DNA of 37,186 nucleotides. It comes from Mesorhizobium sp. LHD-90 (GTDB taxonomy: Bacteria > Pseudomonadota > Alphaproteobacteria > Rhizobiales > Rhizobiaceae). Below, one piece after another: positions 16,596 through 24,543 of the stretch. How positions within the stretch are numbered: position 1 is the first letter of the stretch; each line of letters opens with the position of its first letter. The notes beneath the pieces are model-generated. The model did no database searches. It was given only the letters and a program-made list of their open reading frames with translations, and was not told where the DNA came from. The stretch is taken from the NCBI RefSeq assembly GCF_030929505.1, contig NZ_JAVFVV010000033.1, positions 1-37,186 on the forward strand, given 5' to 3'. A program made the position numbers and the translations under genes.

Positions 16596-17750
16596 TCACC
16601 GCATCCAGCCGATGGCCAATTCTGAAACGGCGTCGAGGGCGCGGCGGTGGAGGCGGCCCAGCGCGACCGGTTCGGCAGCAACCAGCGGCACTTGGCGGCT
16701 GAGAGTCTCGCCCGCCCAGATCTCGAGACGGCCGATCGGCGCGCCCTGTTCGACCGGCGCTGCAACCGGTCCGTCGTAGACGATGCGGGCAGTCAACAGA
16801 TCTTGATTCTCCGCCGGCACCAGAGCCGTCACTGGATACTCGGCTTTCACCAGGACAATAGGCTTCTCGCCACCGTAGACGCGAGCCCCGCCGACAATCT
16901 CGTTCGCCGCGAACAGATTCGTCAGTCGGAAACCGTCCAGCCCCCAGTCGAGTAGTTTTCGGGCCTCCTCGGCGCGTTCCCGTTCGCTCGCCATGCCGCC
17001 CATGGCGGCGATGACGCGCCGCCCGCCGCGACTGACCGAGCCGACGATGGCGTAGCCGGACCCCTCCGTGTAGCCGGTGCCCATGCCGTCGGCGCCGATA
17101 TTCATGGCCAGCAGCGGGTTGCGATTGCGCTGGCGGATCTTGTTCCAAGTGAATTCCGGCTGGGCGTAGATCTTGTAGAAATCGGGATAGGTTTTCTGGA
17201 TATGGCTGGCGAGCGTCACCAGGTCGCGGGCGGTGACCGCCTGCCCCTCGGCCGGCAACCCGCTGGCATTCCTGAACACCGACGCCGTGAGCCCGATTGC
17301 CCGGGCGCGCTCGTTCATGCGTTCGGCGAATTTTTCCTCGCTGCCGGAAAGACCCTCGGCGATGACGATCGCCCCGTCATTGGCCGACTGGACGATGACT
17401 CCCTGGATGAGATCGCGCAGCGGGATTTTCGATTTCAACGCTGCGAACATGGTTGAACCGCCCGACGGCGCTCCGCCCGTGCGCCAGGCGTTCTCGCTGA
17501 CGGGATAGGCGTCGTCGAGCGTCAACTCCCCGTCTTTCAACGCCTTGAAGACCACCTCCATGGTCATCAGCTTGGCGAGCGCGGCCGGCGCGAACGGCTT
17601 GTCGGCGTCCTTCGAAAACAGCACGGCGCCGCTGTGGACGTCGATCAGCAACGCTTCGCTTGCCTTGGTTTCGAAGGCGACGGCGCACTCGGTGAAACCG
17701 AGCAGGCCGGCGATGACAGCGGCCAAGAGATGGATTTTTCGGGCACGCAT
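16596..17750 (-). CDS. PBP5-like D-alanyl-D-alanine carboxypeptidase family protein, probably inactive
   Basis: Periplasmic protein of the peptidase S11 (PBP5/DacF) family, 384 residues, with a signal peptide at about 1-25 ([19 protein letters not shown]). The overall fold is well kept, including [23 protein letters not shown] and a C-terminal beta domain. The active site is not. Motif I, normally SxxK, reads AALAK with A57 in the place of the nucleophile and K60 kept. Motif II is intact (S122-A-N124). Motif III, normally KTG, reads GTG (224-226). The codons are GCG and GGC in an otherwise open frame, so this is not a frameshift. Loss of Ser alone should abolish carboxypeptidase activity. It may be a binding or scaffolding pseudoenzyme. 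The ATG at 17750 starts the signal peptide; a longer frame to 17792 exists. Confidence 0.88.
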   Translation of the reverse strand: MRARKIHLLAAVIAGLLGFTECAVAFETKASEALLIDVHSGAVLFSKDADKPFAPAALAKLMTMEVVFKALKDGELTLDDAYPVSENAWRTGGAPSGGSTMFAALKSKIPLRDLIQGVIVQSANDGAIVIAEGLSGSEEKFAERMNERARAIGLTASVFRNASGLPAEGQAVTARDLVTLASHIQKTYPDFYKIYAQPEFTWNKIRQRNRNPLLAMNIGADGMGTGYTEGSGYAIVGSVSRGGRRVIAAMGGMASERERAEEARKLLDWGLDGFRLTNLFAANEIVGGARVYGGEKPIVLVKAEYPVTALVPAENQDLLTARIVYDGPVAAPVEQGAPIGRLEIWAGETLSRQVPLVAAEPVALGRLHRRALDAVSELAIGWMR

Positions 17751-17883
17751 ACCGAATGATGTTACGCGGCACGGCGAGCCGTGGCAAAGCATGCGCGAAC
17801 AAATCTGCGTGGCGGCGCGGCGCCGAACTTCCGGTACGCTGCCGGCTGCCAGCGAAGGGAGCTACCGGCTCTGCCCCGAACCC

Positions 17884-19122
17884 TCAGTCGCGGACGGCGA
17901 TGGCGTCCGGGGCGCCATTGGCCCAGGCGGCTTCGAGCATGTCGTCGAGTGAATTGCGGCCGTCCTCGTAGAGGTTGATGGAATAGATTGCGTGGCCGTC
18001 GGCGGACGACGCCTCGAAGGTGGTGCGGCCGAAATCGGCCAGCGCCTGTCTCACGCGCTCGGCTTCCGCCTTGTCCTCGAAGGTGCCGGCGGCGACGAAG
18101 GGCTCGCCGGCCGGCTGGTCCGCAGCGGCGGGCCGCTTCCACGAGGCGGCATGCTCGGCACTCACCCGCGTTCCCTCCAGCGCGTCGAATGCGCTTGCCG
18201 CGGCGTTGCGATCCTTGGGCGCGTAGGACATGCTCGCCATGGCCATCTGCGTCTGGATGATGTTTTCGATCGACGGGCGCTCCGGAGCGATCGGCCCGAA
18301 GGCCGGCAATACGATATCGCCGCTGCTTGAAACCGCGGCAGTCATGACCGGCTCAGCACCCGGCGCGACGTCGCTCAGCGTGCCCGGGAAAGCCACCGCC
18401 GTCGCCTCGCCAATCGCGCCGCTGCCCGGCGTCGAGCCGTTCATGGCCACCATCACGCCCGACGGCAAGCCGTCGGACGGGTCGGGCGCCTGATTGCCGG
18501 GACGGTAGGACGCCATCAGGTACTGGTCGTCGCGGCCGTCGAGCGGAGCGCGCCCGACATATTCGACCTTCACCTGCGCGGTGCCGTGGTGGGTGTAGTC
18601 CAGCATGTCGGCGGCTTTTTTCGACAGGTCGATCAGCCTGCCGTTCGAATACGGGCCGCGGTCGTTGACGCGCACGATGACCGAACTGCCATTCGCCACG
18701 TTCGTCACACGGGCATAGCTCGGCAGCGGCATGGTCGGATGCGCCGCCGTCAGATGCGTCATGTCGTAGATTTCGCCATTGGCGGTAAGCCGGCCGTGGA
18801 AGGCATCGCCATACCAGGAGGCGTAGCCGGTCTTTTTGTAGTTCTTGTCTTCCTTGGGATAATACATCTTGCCGCGTACCTTGTATGGGCGGCCGGTCTG
18901 GTCGCGGCCACCGCCGCGCGGCAGGTTGGACTTCTTGTTGGAGACGCGGGGGCTTGCCTTCACGCCCCAGATCGATTCGGCGAAATATTCCTTGGACCGG
19001 GATTTGGGAGCGACCATCGATTTCGATTGTTCGCTGGCGCAGGCGGCGAGAAAGCCGGCGCAGAGGGCGACTACAGCGACCGAGGTCGCGCGACGGAGAC
19101 GCGGGCGCGCCAGAACTGCCAT
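17884..19122 (-). CDS. rlpA: RlpA-like septal/lytic transglycosylase lipoprotein with SPOR domain
   Basis: Lipoprotein of 412 residues with signal peptide RATSVAVVALCAGFLAAC and lipobox LAA-C28. The RlpA double-psi beta-barrel domain covers about residues 95-190 (TGYASWYGDAFHGRLTANGEIYDM, HPTMPLPSYARVTNVANGSSVIVRVNDRGPY, RLIDLSKKAADML); the Asp in VNDRGP and His in AAHPTMPLPS fit the catalytic centre. A Ser/Pro-rich linker follows, then a SPOR-like domain at about 335-405 (FVAAGTFEDKAEAERVRQALADFG) that would bind glycan stripped of peptides at the division septum. RlpA cuts such naked glycan in Pseudomonas aeruginosa. The ATG at 19122 is preferred over a TTG at 19149. The next gene downstream is the PBP5-like protein, 133 bases away, so both act on peptidoglycan. 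Confidence 0.92.
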   Translation of the reverse strand: MAVLARPRLRRATSVAVVALCAGFLAACASEQSKSMVAPKSRSKEYFAESIWGVKASPRVSNKKSNLPRGGGRDQTGRPYKVRGKMYYPKEDKNYKKTGYASWYGDAFHGRLTANGEIYDMTHLTAAHPTMPLPSYARVTNVANGSSVIVRVNDRGPYSNGRLIDLSKKAADMLDYTHHGTAQVKVEYVGRAPLDGRDDQYLMASYRPGNQAPDPSDGLPSGVMVAMNGSTPGSGAIGEATAVAFPGTLSDVAPGAEPVMTAAVSSSGDIVLPAFGPIAPERPSIENIIQTQMAMASMSYAPKDRNAAASAFDALEGTRVSAEHAASWKRPAAADQPAGEPFVAAGTFEDKAEAERVRQALADFGRTTFEASSADGHAIYSINLYEDGRNSLDDMLEAAWANGAPDAIAVRD

Positions 19123-19417
19123 TCCAGATTGTCCCCAAACCGACTTCAATTTCCACGCTAGGCCCGTGCGTTTCCGCTTTCTCCGCGCCGAATACGTCCG
19201 GAGCCCGTGAAGTCCCCACCCTCTTGTAAGCAGGAACTTCTTATTTTGCGCTTAACCGAATGTGTCTTGAAACAGGCAGGATTATGGCCGGTGGCCGTTT
19301 GTCCGCCGCAATGTTCAAGCAAACCGCCGATTGCGCCCTTTCCACCGGATCGCCAGCGCGCTGGAATAAATGCTTCGGTCTCCCGTTCCTCCCCTCAGTC
19401 GAAGGGAGATCAAGAGC
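19123..19417. promoter_or_regulatory. Divergent intergenic region rlpA / orphan gene
   Basis: The 295 bases between two divergent starts must hold promoters for both. The segment 19226-19275 is the most AT-rich part and contains TTGAAA on the plus strand, but no pair with a well-placed -10 is convincing. GGGAG at 19404-19408 is the ribosome site of the rightward gene. Nothing else is recognised. Confidence 0.35.
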
Positions 19418-20131
19418 ATGTTCCATTTCCAGCGCAGCCGTGCCGCCACCATCCGCTTCCTCTGCCGGCCGGAAGACCGCGACGTCATCGCTGCGCCAGT
19501 GCCGGCAAAGTTGGTGCTGCCGGACTGGTTCCGCAAACTGCCGGCGGTCGACAAGCGGCAGGTCGCGACCACCAACAACGGCCTGACGGTAAAACGCTGC
19601 ATGCCGTTCCTCGACGCCATGACGATGGGCTGGATCCTGCCTCTGGCGGCGACCGTGCGGCTCGACATCAAGGATGACGGACGCATCGTCGACGCCGGCT
19701 GGGAATTCGATCGCACGATGGTCAGCAACCACGGCGCGCACCAGGTGGCGGGCAACCCCAAGGAGCCCAGCCCGCCCTGCAAGTTCCACAATCACTGGTC
19801 GATCCGCACGCCGCCGGGGTGGAGCTGCCTGTTCGTGCCGCCGTTCAACCGCGAAGTGCAGCCGTTCGAATGCGTCGCCGGCATCGTCGACACCGATACC
19901 TACACGGCGCACATCCACTTCCCGTTCTTCGCCATCGCGCCGGATGGCGTCTATACCGTCGAAAAGGGCACGCCGCTGGTGCAGGTGATCCCGTTCCGGC
20001 GCGAGCAGGGCGTCATCAACGCCGAAATCCGGGCCGAAACGGAAGACGAGGCGGTCGAGCGCGACACCGCCTACCGCAACACACTCGCCAGCGAGGGGTG
20101 GTACCGCAAAATCGCGCGGGCGATGCGCTGA
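19418..20131 (+). CDS. Conserved hypothetical protein, resembling DUF6065-type proteins
   Basis: A 237-residue soluble protein without signal peptide or membrane segment. Recognisable features are LPDWFRKLP (about 34-42), TVKRCMPFLDAMTMGWILPLA (about 55-76), HNHWSIRTPPGWSCLFVPPFNRE (about 127-149), an acidic strand with GIVDTDTYTAHIHFPFF, and EKGTPLVQVIPFRRE. This pattern (CMPF..A...GW, W.I.TP.G.S.L...P, G.PL.Q..PF.R) recalls the uncharacterised DUF6065 group from memory; no function is known to me. Conserved His and Trp residues and the strand-rich look suggest a cupin- or jelly-roll-like fold (inference). The ATG at 19418 has GGGAG about 9 bases upstream. It is a single rightward gene between leftward rlpA and dusA, so its context gives no pathway. 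Confidence 0.7.
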   Translation: MFHFQRSRAATIRFLCRPEDRDVIAAPVPAKLVLPDWFRKLPAVDKRQVATTNNGLTVKRCMPFLDAMTMGWILPLAATVRLDIKDDGRIVDAGWEFDRTMVSNHGAHQVAGNPKEPSPPCKFHNHWSIRTPPGWSCLFVPPFNREVQPFECVAGIVDTDTYTAHIHFPFFAIAPDGVYTVEKGTPLVQVIPFRREQGVINAEIRAETEDEAVERDTAYRNTLASEGWYRKIARAMR

Positions 20132-20214
20132 GGCTCCCTCCCCGTCGCTCCCGTCTGCGACCACCTGGTGAAGACACGATCACAAGATGGCGGCGTCCTG
20201 GGCCAGGCGGCCGG

Positions 20215-21207
20215 TCAGGCCGCTTCCCTCGCCTGCCCGGCCTCGATTGCGGCGAAGGCGCGGCGCAGAACCTCGGACCCGGCATCCGGGCGGTTTGCCT
20301 CCGTCGAGAGGATCTGCCGGAAACGCCGGGCGCCGGGCTGGCCGTGGAAAAGCCCGACCATGTGGCGGGCGACATGCGACAGCCGCCCGCCGCGCGCGAT
20401 ATGCGCGTCGGCATAGGCGGACATGGTCTCCAGCAGCGCCGCGAAATCCACTTGATCAGGCTCTCCGCCGAGCAGCGCGTCGGCCCCGGCCAGGATCGCA
20501 GGCGTGTGGTAGGCGGCGCGGCCGAGCATGACGCCGTCGACATGGCGAAGATGATCTTCTGCCTCCTCCAGCGTCTGGATGCCGCCATTGATGCCGATGA
20601 ATTTTGCGGGCAGCCGCTGTTTCAACCGGTAGACGCGGTCATAGTCGAGCGGCGGGATGTCGCGGTTCTCGCGTGGGCTCAAGCCCTGCAGCCACGCCTT
20701 TCGCGCATGGACCCACAGCGCATCGGCGCCCACCGCGAAGACGGCGTCGGCAAGCGTGTCGAGTGCCGGTTCCGGATCCTGCTCGTCGACGCCGATGCGG
20801 CATTTCACTGTGACCGGTATCCGCACCGCCTGCTTCATCGCCGCGACGCAGCCGGCGACCAACTCCGGCGTCTTCATCAGGCACGCGCCGAACGTTCCGG
20901 ACTGCACGCGGTCCGACGGGCAACCGCAGTTCAGATTGATCTCGTCATAACCGAACCCTTCCCCGATGCGCGCAGCTTCCGCGAGCTTGGCCGGATCGGA
21001 GCCGCCGAGCTGCAACGCAACCGGATGCTCGGCCTGGTCGAAACCGAGCAGCCGCGCACGGTCGCCGTGGATAGCGGCGTCGGCGACGATCATCTCGGTA
21101 TAGAGGAGCGCGCGCGTCGACAGTTGGCGATGGAGGAAGCGGCAATGCCGGTCCGTCCAGTCCATCATCGGGGCGATCGCCAGCTTGTTTTGCCGATAGT
21201 CTCGCAT
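20215..21207 (-). CDS. dusA: tRNA-dihydrouridine synthase A
   Basis: Flavoenzyme reducing uridine 20/20a in the tRNA D-loop. The 330-residue protein begins RQNKLAIAPMMDWTDRHCRFLHR, the DusA-type N-terminus, and has NLNCGCPSDRVQSGTFGACLM with the catalytic Cys near residue 93, VKCRIGVDEQDP, LWVHARKAWLQGLSPRENRDIPPL (FMN and tRNA contacts typical of DusA) and FIGINGGIQTLEEAEDHL, DGVMLGRAAYHTP. The ATG at 21207 is preceded by AAGGAAAG, whereas the upstream ATG at 21225 lacks a ribosome site and would lie only about 8 bases from the likely transcription start. It converges with the orphan gene (83-base gap) and diverges from sbp. Confidence 0.95.
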   Translation of the reverse strand: MRDYRQNKLAIAPMMDWTDRHCRFLHRQLSTRALLYTEMIVADAAIHGDRARLLGFDQAEHPVALQLGGSDPAKLAEAARIGEGFGYDEINLNCGCPSDRVQSGTFGACLMKTPELVAGCVAAMKQAVRIPVTVKCRIGVDEQDPEPALDTLADAVFAVGADALWVHARKAWLQGLSPRENRDIPPLDYDRVYRLKQRLPAKFIGINGGIQTLEEAEDHLRHVDGVMLGRAAYHTPAILAGADALLGGEPDQVDFAALLETMSAYADAHIARGGRLSHVARHMVGLFHGQPGARRFRQILSTEANRPDAGSEVLRRAFAAIEAGQAREAA

Positions 21208-21239
21208 TCTTTCCTTGTAGATCATTGCAACGCGGCGGT

Positions 21240-21245
21240 TCTATA
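21240..21245 (-). promoter_or_regulatory. Putative dusA -10 box
   Basis: TATAGA on the minus strand (21245-21240) is a good -10 hexamer and would place transcription start near 21233, giving a short leader that contains the AAGGAA ribosome site before the ATG at 21207. No good -35 element is seen 16-18 bases upstream. Confidence 0.4.
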
Positions 21246-21415
21246 CACTTTTGCATTCCGCCTCGCGACGCATTTCGCCCCACGTTTCGACGCGCGCGTC
21301 GAGGCCTCGGAAGCTGGATACTCGCAAAGCCCCGAGCCGCAGGCATGTGGCGGCGCCGGAGGCGTCGTCAGCAAACGTTGCGCCCTTGCCGGCTCGATCA
21401 GCCGACAAACAGTAC

Positions 21416-21454
21416 GATTTTCCCATTTATACGAAAATCCAGGATGGATTTTCC
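21416..21454 (+). promoter_or_regulatory. Repeated GATTTTCC motif upstream of sbp, possible operator
   Basis: GATTTTCC occurs at 21416-21423 and again at 21447-21454, 31 bases apart. Between them GAAAATCC (21433-21440) and GGATTTTC (21446-21453) form a perfect 8-base inverted repeat with a 5-base spacer. The cluster sits in an AT-rich island about 100-140 bases before the sbp start, and TATACG at about 21428-21433 could be a -10 box. The arrangement suits a dimeric regulator controlling the sulfate transporter (LysR-type regulators such as CysB do this in other bacteria). The regulator identity is not shown by the sequence. Confidence 0.4.
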
Positions 21455-21552
21455 ACCACATCGATCCAAGCGGGTGCGCCGTCTCTCACATCCCTCCCCT
21501 CATCTCTCTATTTTGGCGACCATCAGACAACACCGCTTGGAGAGAGTTTTTC

Positions 21553-22548
21553 ATGAAACGCCTGTTGCTCATCGGCGCCGCCCTGGCTGCGCTCGGCATC
21601 GGCCCGGCAAACGCGCAGGACAAGCTGCTCAACGCCTCCTACGACGTGGCGCGCGAACTGTTCGAAGACGTCAACGCCGCCTTCATCCCGAAATACAAGG
21701 CCGACACCGGCAAGGACGTCACGATAGACCAGTCGCATGCCGGCACCTCGAAGCAGGCGCGCGCCATCGTCGAGGGGCTTGAGGCCGACGTCGTCACCTT
21801 CAACCAGGTCACGGACATCGACTTCCTGGTCAAGAACGGTTTCGTCTCCGACGACTGGCAGAAGGACTTCGCCAACAACGCCTCGCCCTTCTATTCGCTG
21901 CCCTCCTTCCTGGTGCGCGCCGGAAACCCCAAGGGCGTCAAGGACTGGGGCGATCTCGTCCGTGACGACGTGAAGGTGATCTTCCCCAATCCGAAGACCT
22001 CCGGAAACGCGCGCTACACCTATCTGGCCGCCACCGCCTACGCCCGCGAAGCCTTCAAGGGCGACGAGGAGAAGGTGAAGGCGTTCGTCACGAAACTCTT
22101 CGACAACGTGCCCGTGTTCGACACCGGCGGTCGCGCCGCCACCACCACCTTCGTCGAGCGCGAGATCGGCGACGTGCTGATCACCTTCGAATCGGAGACC
22201 ACCGGCATCCGCAAGGAGTTCGGCGAGGACAAGTTCGAGCAGGTGGCGCCGTCGGTCAGCCTGCTTGCGGAATTCCCGGTCGCCATCGTCGACAAGGTCG
22301 TCGACAAGCACGGCTCGCGCGACCTGGCGAAGGCCTATCTCGATTTCCTCTACACGCCCGAGGGCCAGAAGATCTCCGCCGAGAACGGCAACCGCATCCA
22401 TGACGAGGCGGTCGCGGCGGAATTCAAGGACAAGTTCCCGCAGGTGCGCCTGGTCACCGTCGAGGACGTGTTCGGCGGCTGGGACAAGGTGCAGCAGGAG
22501 CATTTCGCCTCCGGCGCGCTGCTCGACCAGATCTACGGCGAGCGTTGA
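21553..22548 (+). CDS. sbp: Sulfate/thiosulfate ABC transporter substrate-binding protein
   Basis: Periplasmic sulfate-binding protein feeding the CysTWA transporter. The 331-residue protein has a signal peptide (MKRLLLIGAALAALGIGPANA, cleavage about residue 21) and the family signature: LLNASYDVARELFEDVN (25-41), DQSHAGTSKQARAIVEGLEADVV (59-81, the anion-binding Ser/Gly part), NPKTSGNARYTYLAA (146-160) and GDVLITFESE (206-215), FPVAIVDKVV (241-250), FLYTPEGQ. GGAGAG at 21539-21544 lies 8 bases before the ATG at 21553. The same frame is open back to 19819, but that part runs antisense to dusA and is not coding. A strong terminator follows the stop, which may keep sbp mRNA more abundant than the permease genes. 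Confidence 0.95.
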   Translation: MKRLLLIGAALAALGIGPANAQDKLLNASYDVARELFEDVNAAFIPKYKADTGKDVTIDQSHAGTSKQARAIVEGLEADVVTFNQVTDIDFLVKNGFVSDDWQKDFANNASPFYSLPSFLVRAGNPKGVKDWGDLVRDDVKVIFPNPKTSGNARYTYLAATAYAREAFKGDEEKVKAFVTKLFDNVPVFDTGGRAATTTFVEREIGDVLITFESETTGIRKEFGEDKFEQVAPSVSLLAEFPVAIVDKVVDKHGSRDLAKAYLDFLYTPEGQKISAENGNRIHDEAVAAEFKDKFPQVRLVTVEDVFGGWDKVQQEHFASGALLDQIYGER

Positions 22549-22574
22549 CCTGACGCTCCGTTTCGGCTTGATGG

Positions 22575-22606
22575 CCGGCGGGCTCTTGCCCGCCGGTTTT
22601 TGTTTT
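22575..22606 (+). terminator. Rho-independent terminator after sbp
   Basis: CCGGCGGGC (22575-22583) pairs perfectly with GCCCGCCGG (22588-22596) around a 4-base loop TCTT, followed directly by TTTTTGTTTT. It lies 27 bases after the sbp stop and before cysT, so it is placed to reduce read-through from the binding-protein gene into the permease genes. Confidence 0.9.
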
Positions 22607-22698
22607 GGTGCCGCTTCTGCGGCATTTGCATTGCAGTAAGTTTGATGTCAGCGCTCTACGTTGCCCCTCTCTGTCCTGCCGGACATCTCCCAGGCGTC

Positions 22699-22837
22699 AC
22701 CCTCTCCCTTGTGGGGAGGGTCGGCGAGCACGCCGAGCAACGCGAGGCTTGCGAGACGGGGTGCGGGTCGTAGTATGGAATCTTCACCCCCACCCCGCTC
22801 CGCTACGCGGAACGACCCTCCCCACAAGGGGGAGGGT
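22699..22837. repeat. Palindromic repeat element with 25-base inverted ends
   Basis: The left end 22699-22723 and right end 22813-22837 are inverted copies that differ at one base (24 of 25 match). Both have the core CTTGTGGGGAGGGT or its complement. The 89 bases between are GC-rich and partly self-complementary. The form is that of a short dispersed intergenic element, and CCTCCCC-ACAAGG palindromes of this kind are common in Rhizobiales genomes. Its right end runs into cysT, and the ATG used by cysT (22775) is inside it. No transposase or target duplication was identified. Confidence 0.8.
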
Positions 22838-23662
22838 AAGAAGCGCCGCCGCGTCCTGCCCGGCCTGCCGCTGTCGCTCGGCATCACCCTGTTCTATGTC
22901 GGCCTGATCGTCGTGCTGCCGCTCGGCGCGCTGGTGTTCAAGGCGGCGAGCCTCGGCCCCGAGGACTACTGGCGCATCGTCTCCTCGGCGCGCGCCGTCG
23001 CCAGCTACCGCGTCACCGTGCTGTCGGCGCTGGCCGCCACCGCCTTCAACCTGGTCTTCGGCCTGGCCCTGGCCTGGGTGCTGGTGCGCTATTCCTTCCC
23101 CGGCAAGCGGCTGGTGGACGCCATCGTCGACCTGCCCTTCGCGCTGCCCACGGCAGTCGCCGGCATCGCGCTCACCACGCTGTTCGCGCCGAACGGCTGG
23201 TTCGGCTCGGCCCTCGCGGAGACCGGCGTCAAGGTCGCCTACACGCCGCTCGGCATCATGGTCGCCATGTCCTTCACCAGCCTGCCCTTCATCGTGCGCA
23301 CCGTGCAGCCCGTGCTGGAGGATCTCGACCCGACGTTGGAGGAAGCAGCGCAGACGCTCGGCGGTTCCGACCGCTCGATCTTCCTGCGCGGGATCCTGCC
23401 GCTGCTGATGCCCGCTCTGCTCGCCGGCCTGTCACTGTCCTTCGCCCGTAGCCTCGGCGAATTCGGCGCCATCATCTTCATCGCCGGCAACCAGCCGATG
23501 TCGACGGAGATCACCGCGCTGCTCGCCTTCATCCGGCTGGAGGAATATGACTACCAGGCCGCCGCGGCAATCGCCTCGGTGCTGCTGATCGCCGCCTTCC
23601 TGATGCTCGCCGCCACCAACATCCTACAGGCCCGCGCCCTGCGCTACACGGCGAGGGGCTGA
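22775..23662 (+). CDS. cysT: Sulfate ABC transporter permease CysT
   Basis: Inner-membrane permease pairing with CysW and CysA for sulfate uptake. The 295-residue protein from the ATG at 22775 has about six membrane segments beginning at LSLGITLFYVGLIVVLPLGALV. It carries the binding-protein-dependent transport EAA loop EEAAQTLGGSDRSIFLRGILPLL, and FARSLGEFGAIIFIAGN, characteristic of CysT. The first 21 or so residues (MESSPPPRSATRNDPPHKGEG) are encoded by the palindromic repeat; the conserved protein begins at KKRRRVLPGLPL. A TTG at 22661 could start the frame still earlier but would read the entire repeat. No ATG, GTG or TTG was noted between the repeat end and the first membrane helix, so the repeat appears to supply the start codon. 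cysW follows after 2 bases. Confidence 0.88.
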   Translation: MESSPPPRSATRNDPPHKGEGKKRRRVLPGLPLSLGITLFYVGLIVVLPLGALVFKAASLGPEDYWRIVSSARAVASYRVTVLSALAATAFNLVFGLALAWVLVRYSFPGKRLVDAIVDLPFALPTAVAGIALTTLFAPNGWFGSALAETGVKVAYTPLGIMVAMSFTSLPFIVRTVQPVLEDLDPTLEEAAQTLGGSDRSIFLRGILPLLMPALLAGLSLSFARSLGEFGAIIFIAGNQPMSTEITALLAFIRLEEYDYQAAAAIASVLLIAAFLMLAATNILQARALRYTARG

Positions 23663-23664
23663 CC

Positions 23665-24543
23665 ATGCCGCAAGCGAAGCGCCGCCCTCCCCGCGTCGGC
23701 GACAGCCCGGCGGTGCGCCGCACCCTGATCGGCTTCGTGCTCACCGTCGGCGCGCTTCTGATACTGGCGCCGCTGATCGTCATCTTCGCCCAGGCGGCTT
23801 CGCTCGGGCTTGACGGTTTTGCAAGAACCATCTCCCATCCGGACACCCGCCACGCCATCCTGTTGACTGTCCTGACGGCGCTGATCGCCGTGCCCATCAA
23901 CACCGCCTTCGGCATCGCCGCCGCCTGGGCGATCACCAAGTTCGACTTTTGGGGCCGCCGCTTCCTTCTGGTGGTGATAGAAATCCCGTTCTCGATCTCG
24001 CCGATCGTCGCCGGTGTCGCCTATCTGTTCGTCTATGGCCTGCAAGGCCTGTTCGGGCCGCTGCTGGAAGCCTGGGACGTCAAGATACTCTTTGCGCTGC
24101 CCGGCATTGTACTTGCCTCGATGTTCGTCACCGCGCCTTTCGTGGTGCGCGAACTGGTGCCGCTGATGCAGGCGCAGGGCCGCGATCTCGAGGAAGCCGC
24201 CACGTCTCTAGGGGCATCCGGCTGGCGCACCTTCTTCTCGGTCACGCTGCCAAACATCCGCTGGGCGCTGCTCTACGGCGTCGTCCTGTGCAACGCCCGC
24301 GTCATGGGCGAGTTCGGCGCGGTTTCCGTCGTCTCGGGCAACATACGCGGCCAGACCAACACGCTGCCGCTGCATATCGAACTGCTCTACCACGACTACC
24401 AGACGGCCGGCGCCTTCGCCGCCGCTTCCATCCTCACCGTGCTCGCCCTCGTCACCATCGTCGCCAAGGTCTTGCTCGAACGCCAGGGCGCCGGCCGCGT
24501 CCACCGCCCGGCGCTCGCCGCGCCCACTGGAAAATCCGCATGA
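23665..24543 (+). CDS. cysW: Sulfate ABC transporter permease CysW
   Basis: Second inner-membrane permease of the sulfate transporter, 292 residues with about six membrane segments starting at [21 protein letters not shown] (about 21-41). Landmarks are [36 protein letters not shown]-like [21 protein letters not shown], the EAA loop [24 protein letters not shown] and [29 protein letters not shown], diagnostic for CysW. The ATG is 2 bases after the cysT stop and the end overlaps cysA by four bases (ATGA), so cysT, cysW and cysA form one translational unit. Confidence 0.95.
   Translation: MPQAKRRPPRVGDSPAVRRTLIGFVLTVGALLILAPLIVIFAQAASLGLDGFARTISHPDTRHAILLTVLTALIAVPINTAFGIAAAWAITKFDFWGRRFLLVVIEIPFSISPIVAGVAYLFVYGLQGLFGPLLEAWDVKILFALPGIVLASMFVTAPFVVRELVPLMQAQGRDLEEAATSLGASGWRTFFSVTLPNIRWALLYGVVLCNARVMGEFGAVSVVSGNIRGQTNTLPLHIELLYHDYQTAGAFAAASILTVLALVTIVAKVLLERQGAGRVHRPALAAPTGKSA

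Noticed and set aside
19819-21552. N-terminal extension of sbp giving a 909-residue protein
   Set aside because: The extension overlaps the orphan gene and runs antisense to dusA; the signal peptide and ribosome site at 21553 fix the true start.
22549-22660. Sulfur-related riboswitch ahead of cysT or sbp
   Set aside because: Only the terminator hairpin is visible; no conserved SAM-type riboswitch core was recognised in either upstream region.
22661-22774. Earlier TTG start for cysT
   Set aside because: It would read the whole palindromic repeat as protein and has no ribosome site; the ATG at 22775 is simpler, though still inside the repeat.
1689-22822. GGGNAGGG (KOPS-like) polarity around dif
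   Set aside because: A few copies were noticed on both strands, including two inside the palindromic repeat, too few to show polarity in this window; a genome-wide count is needed.
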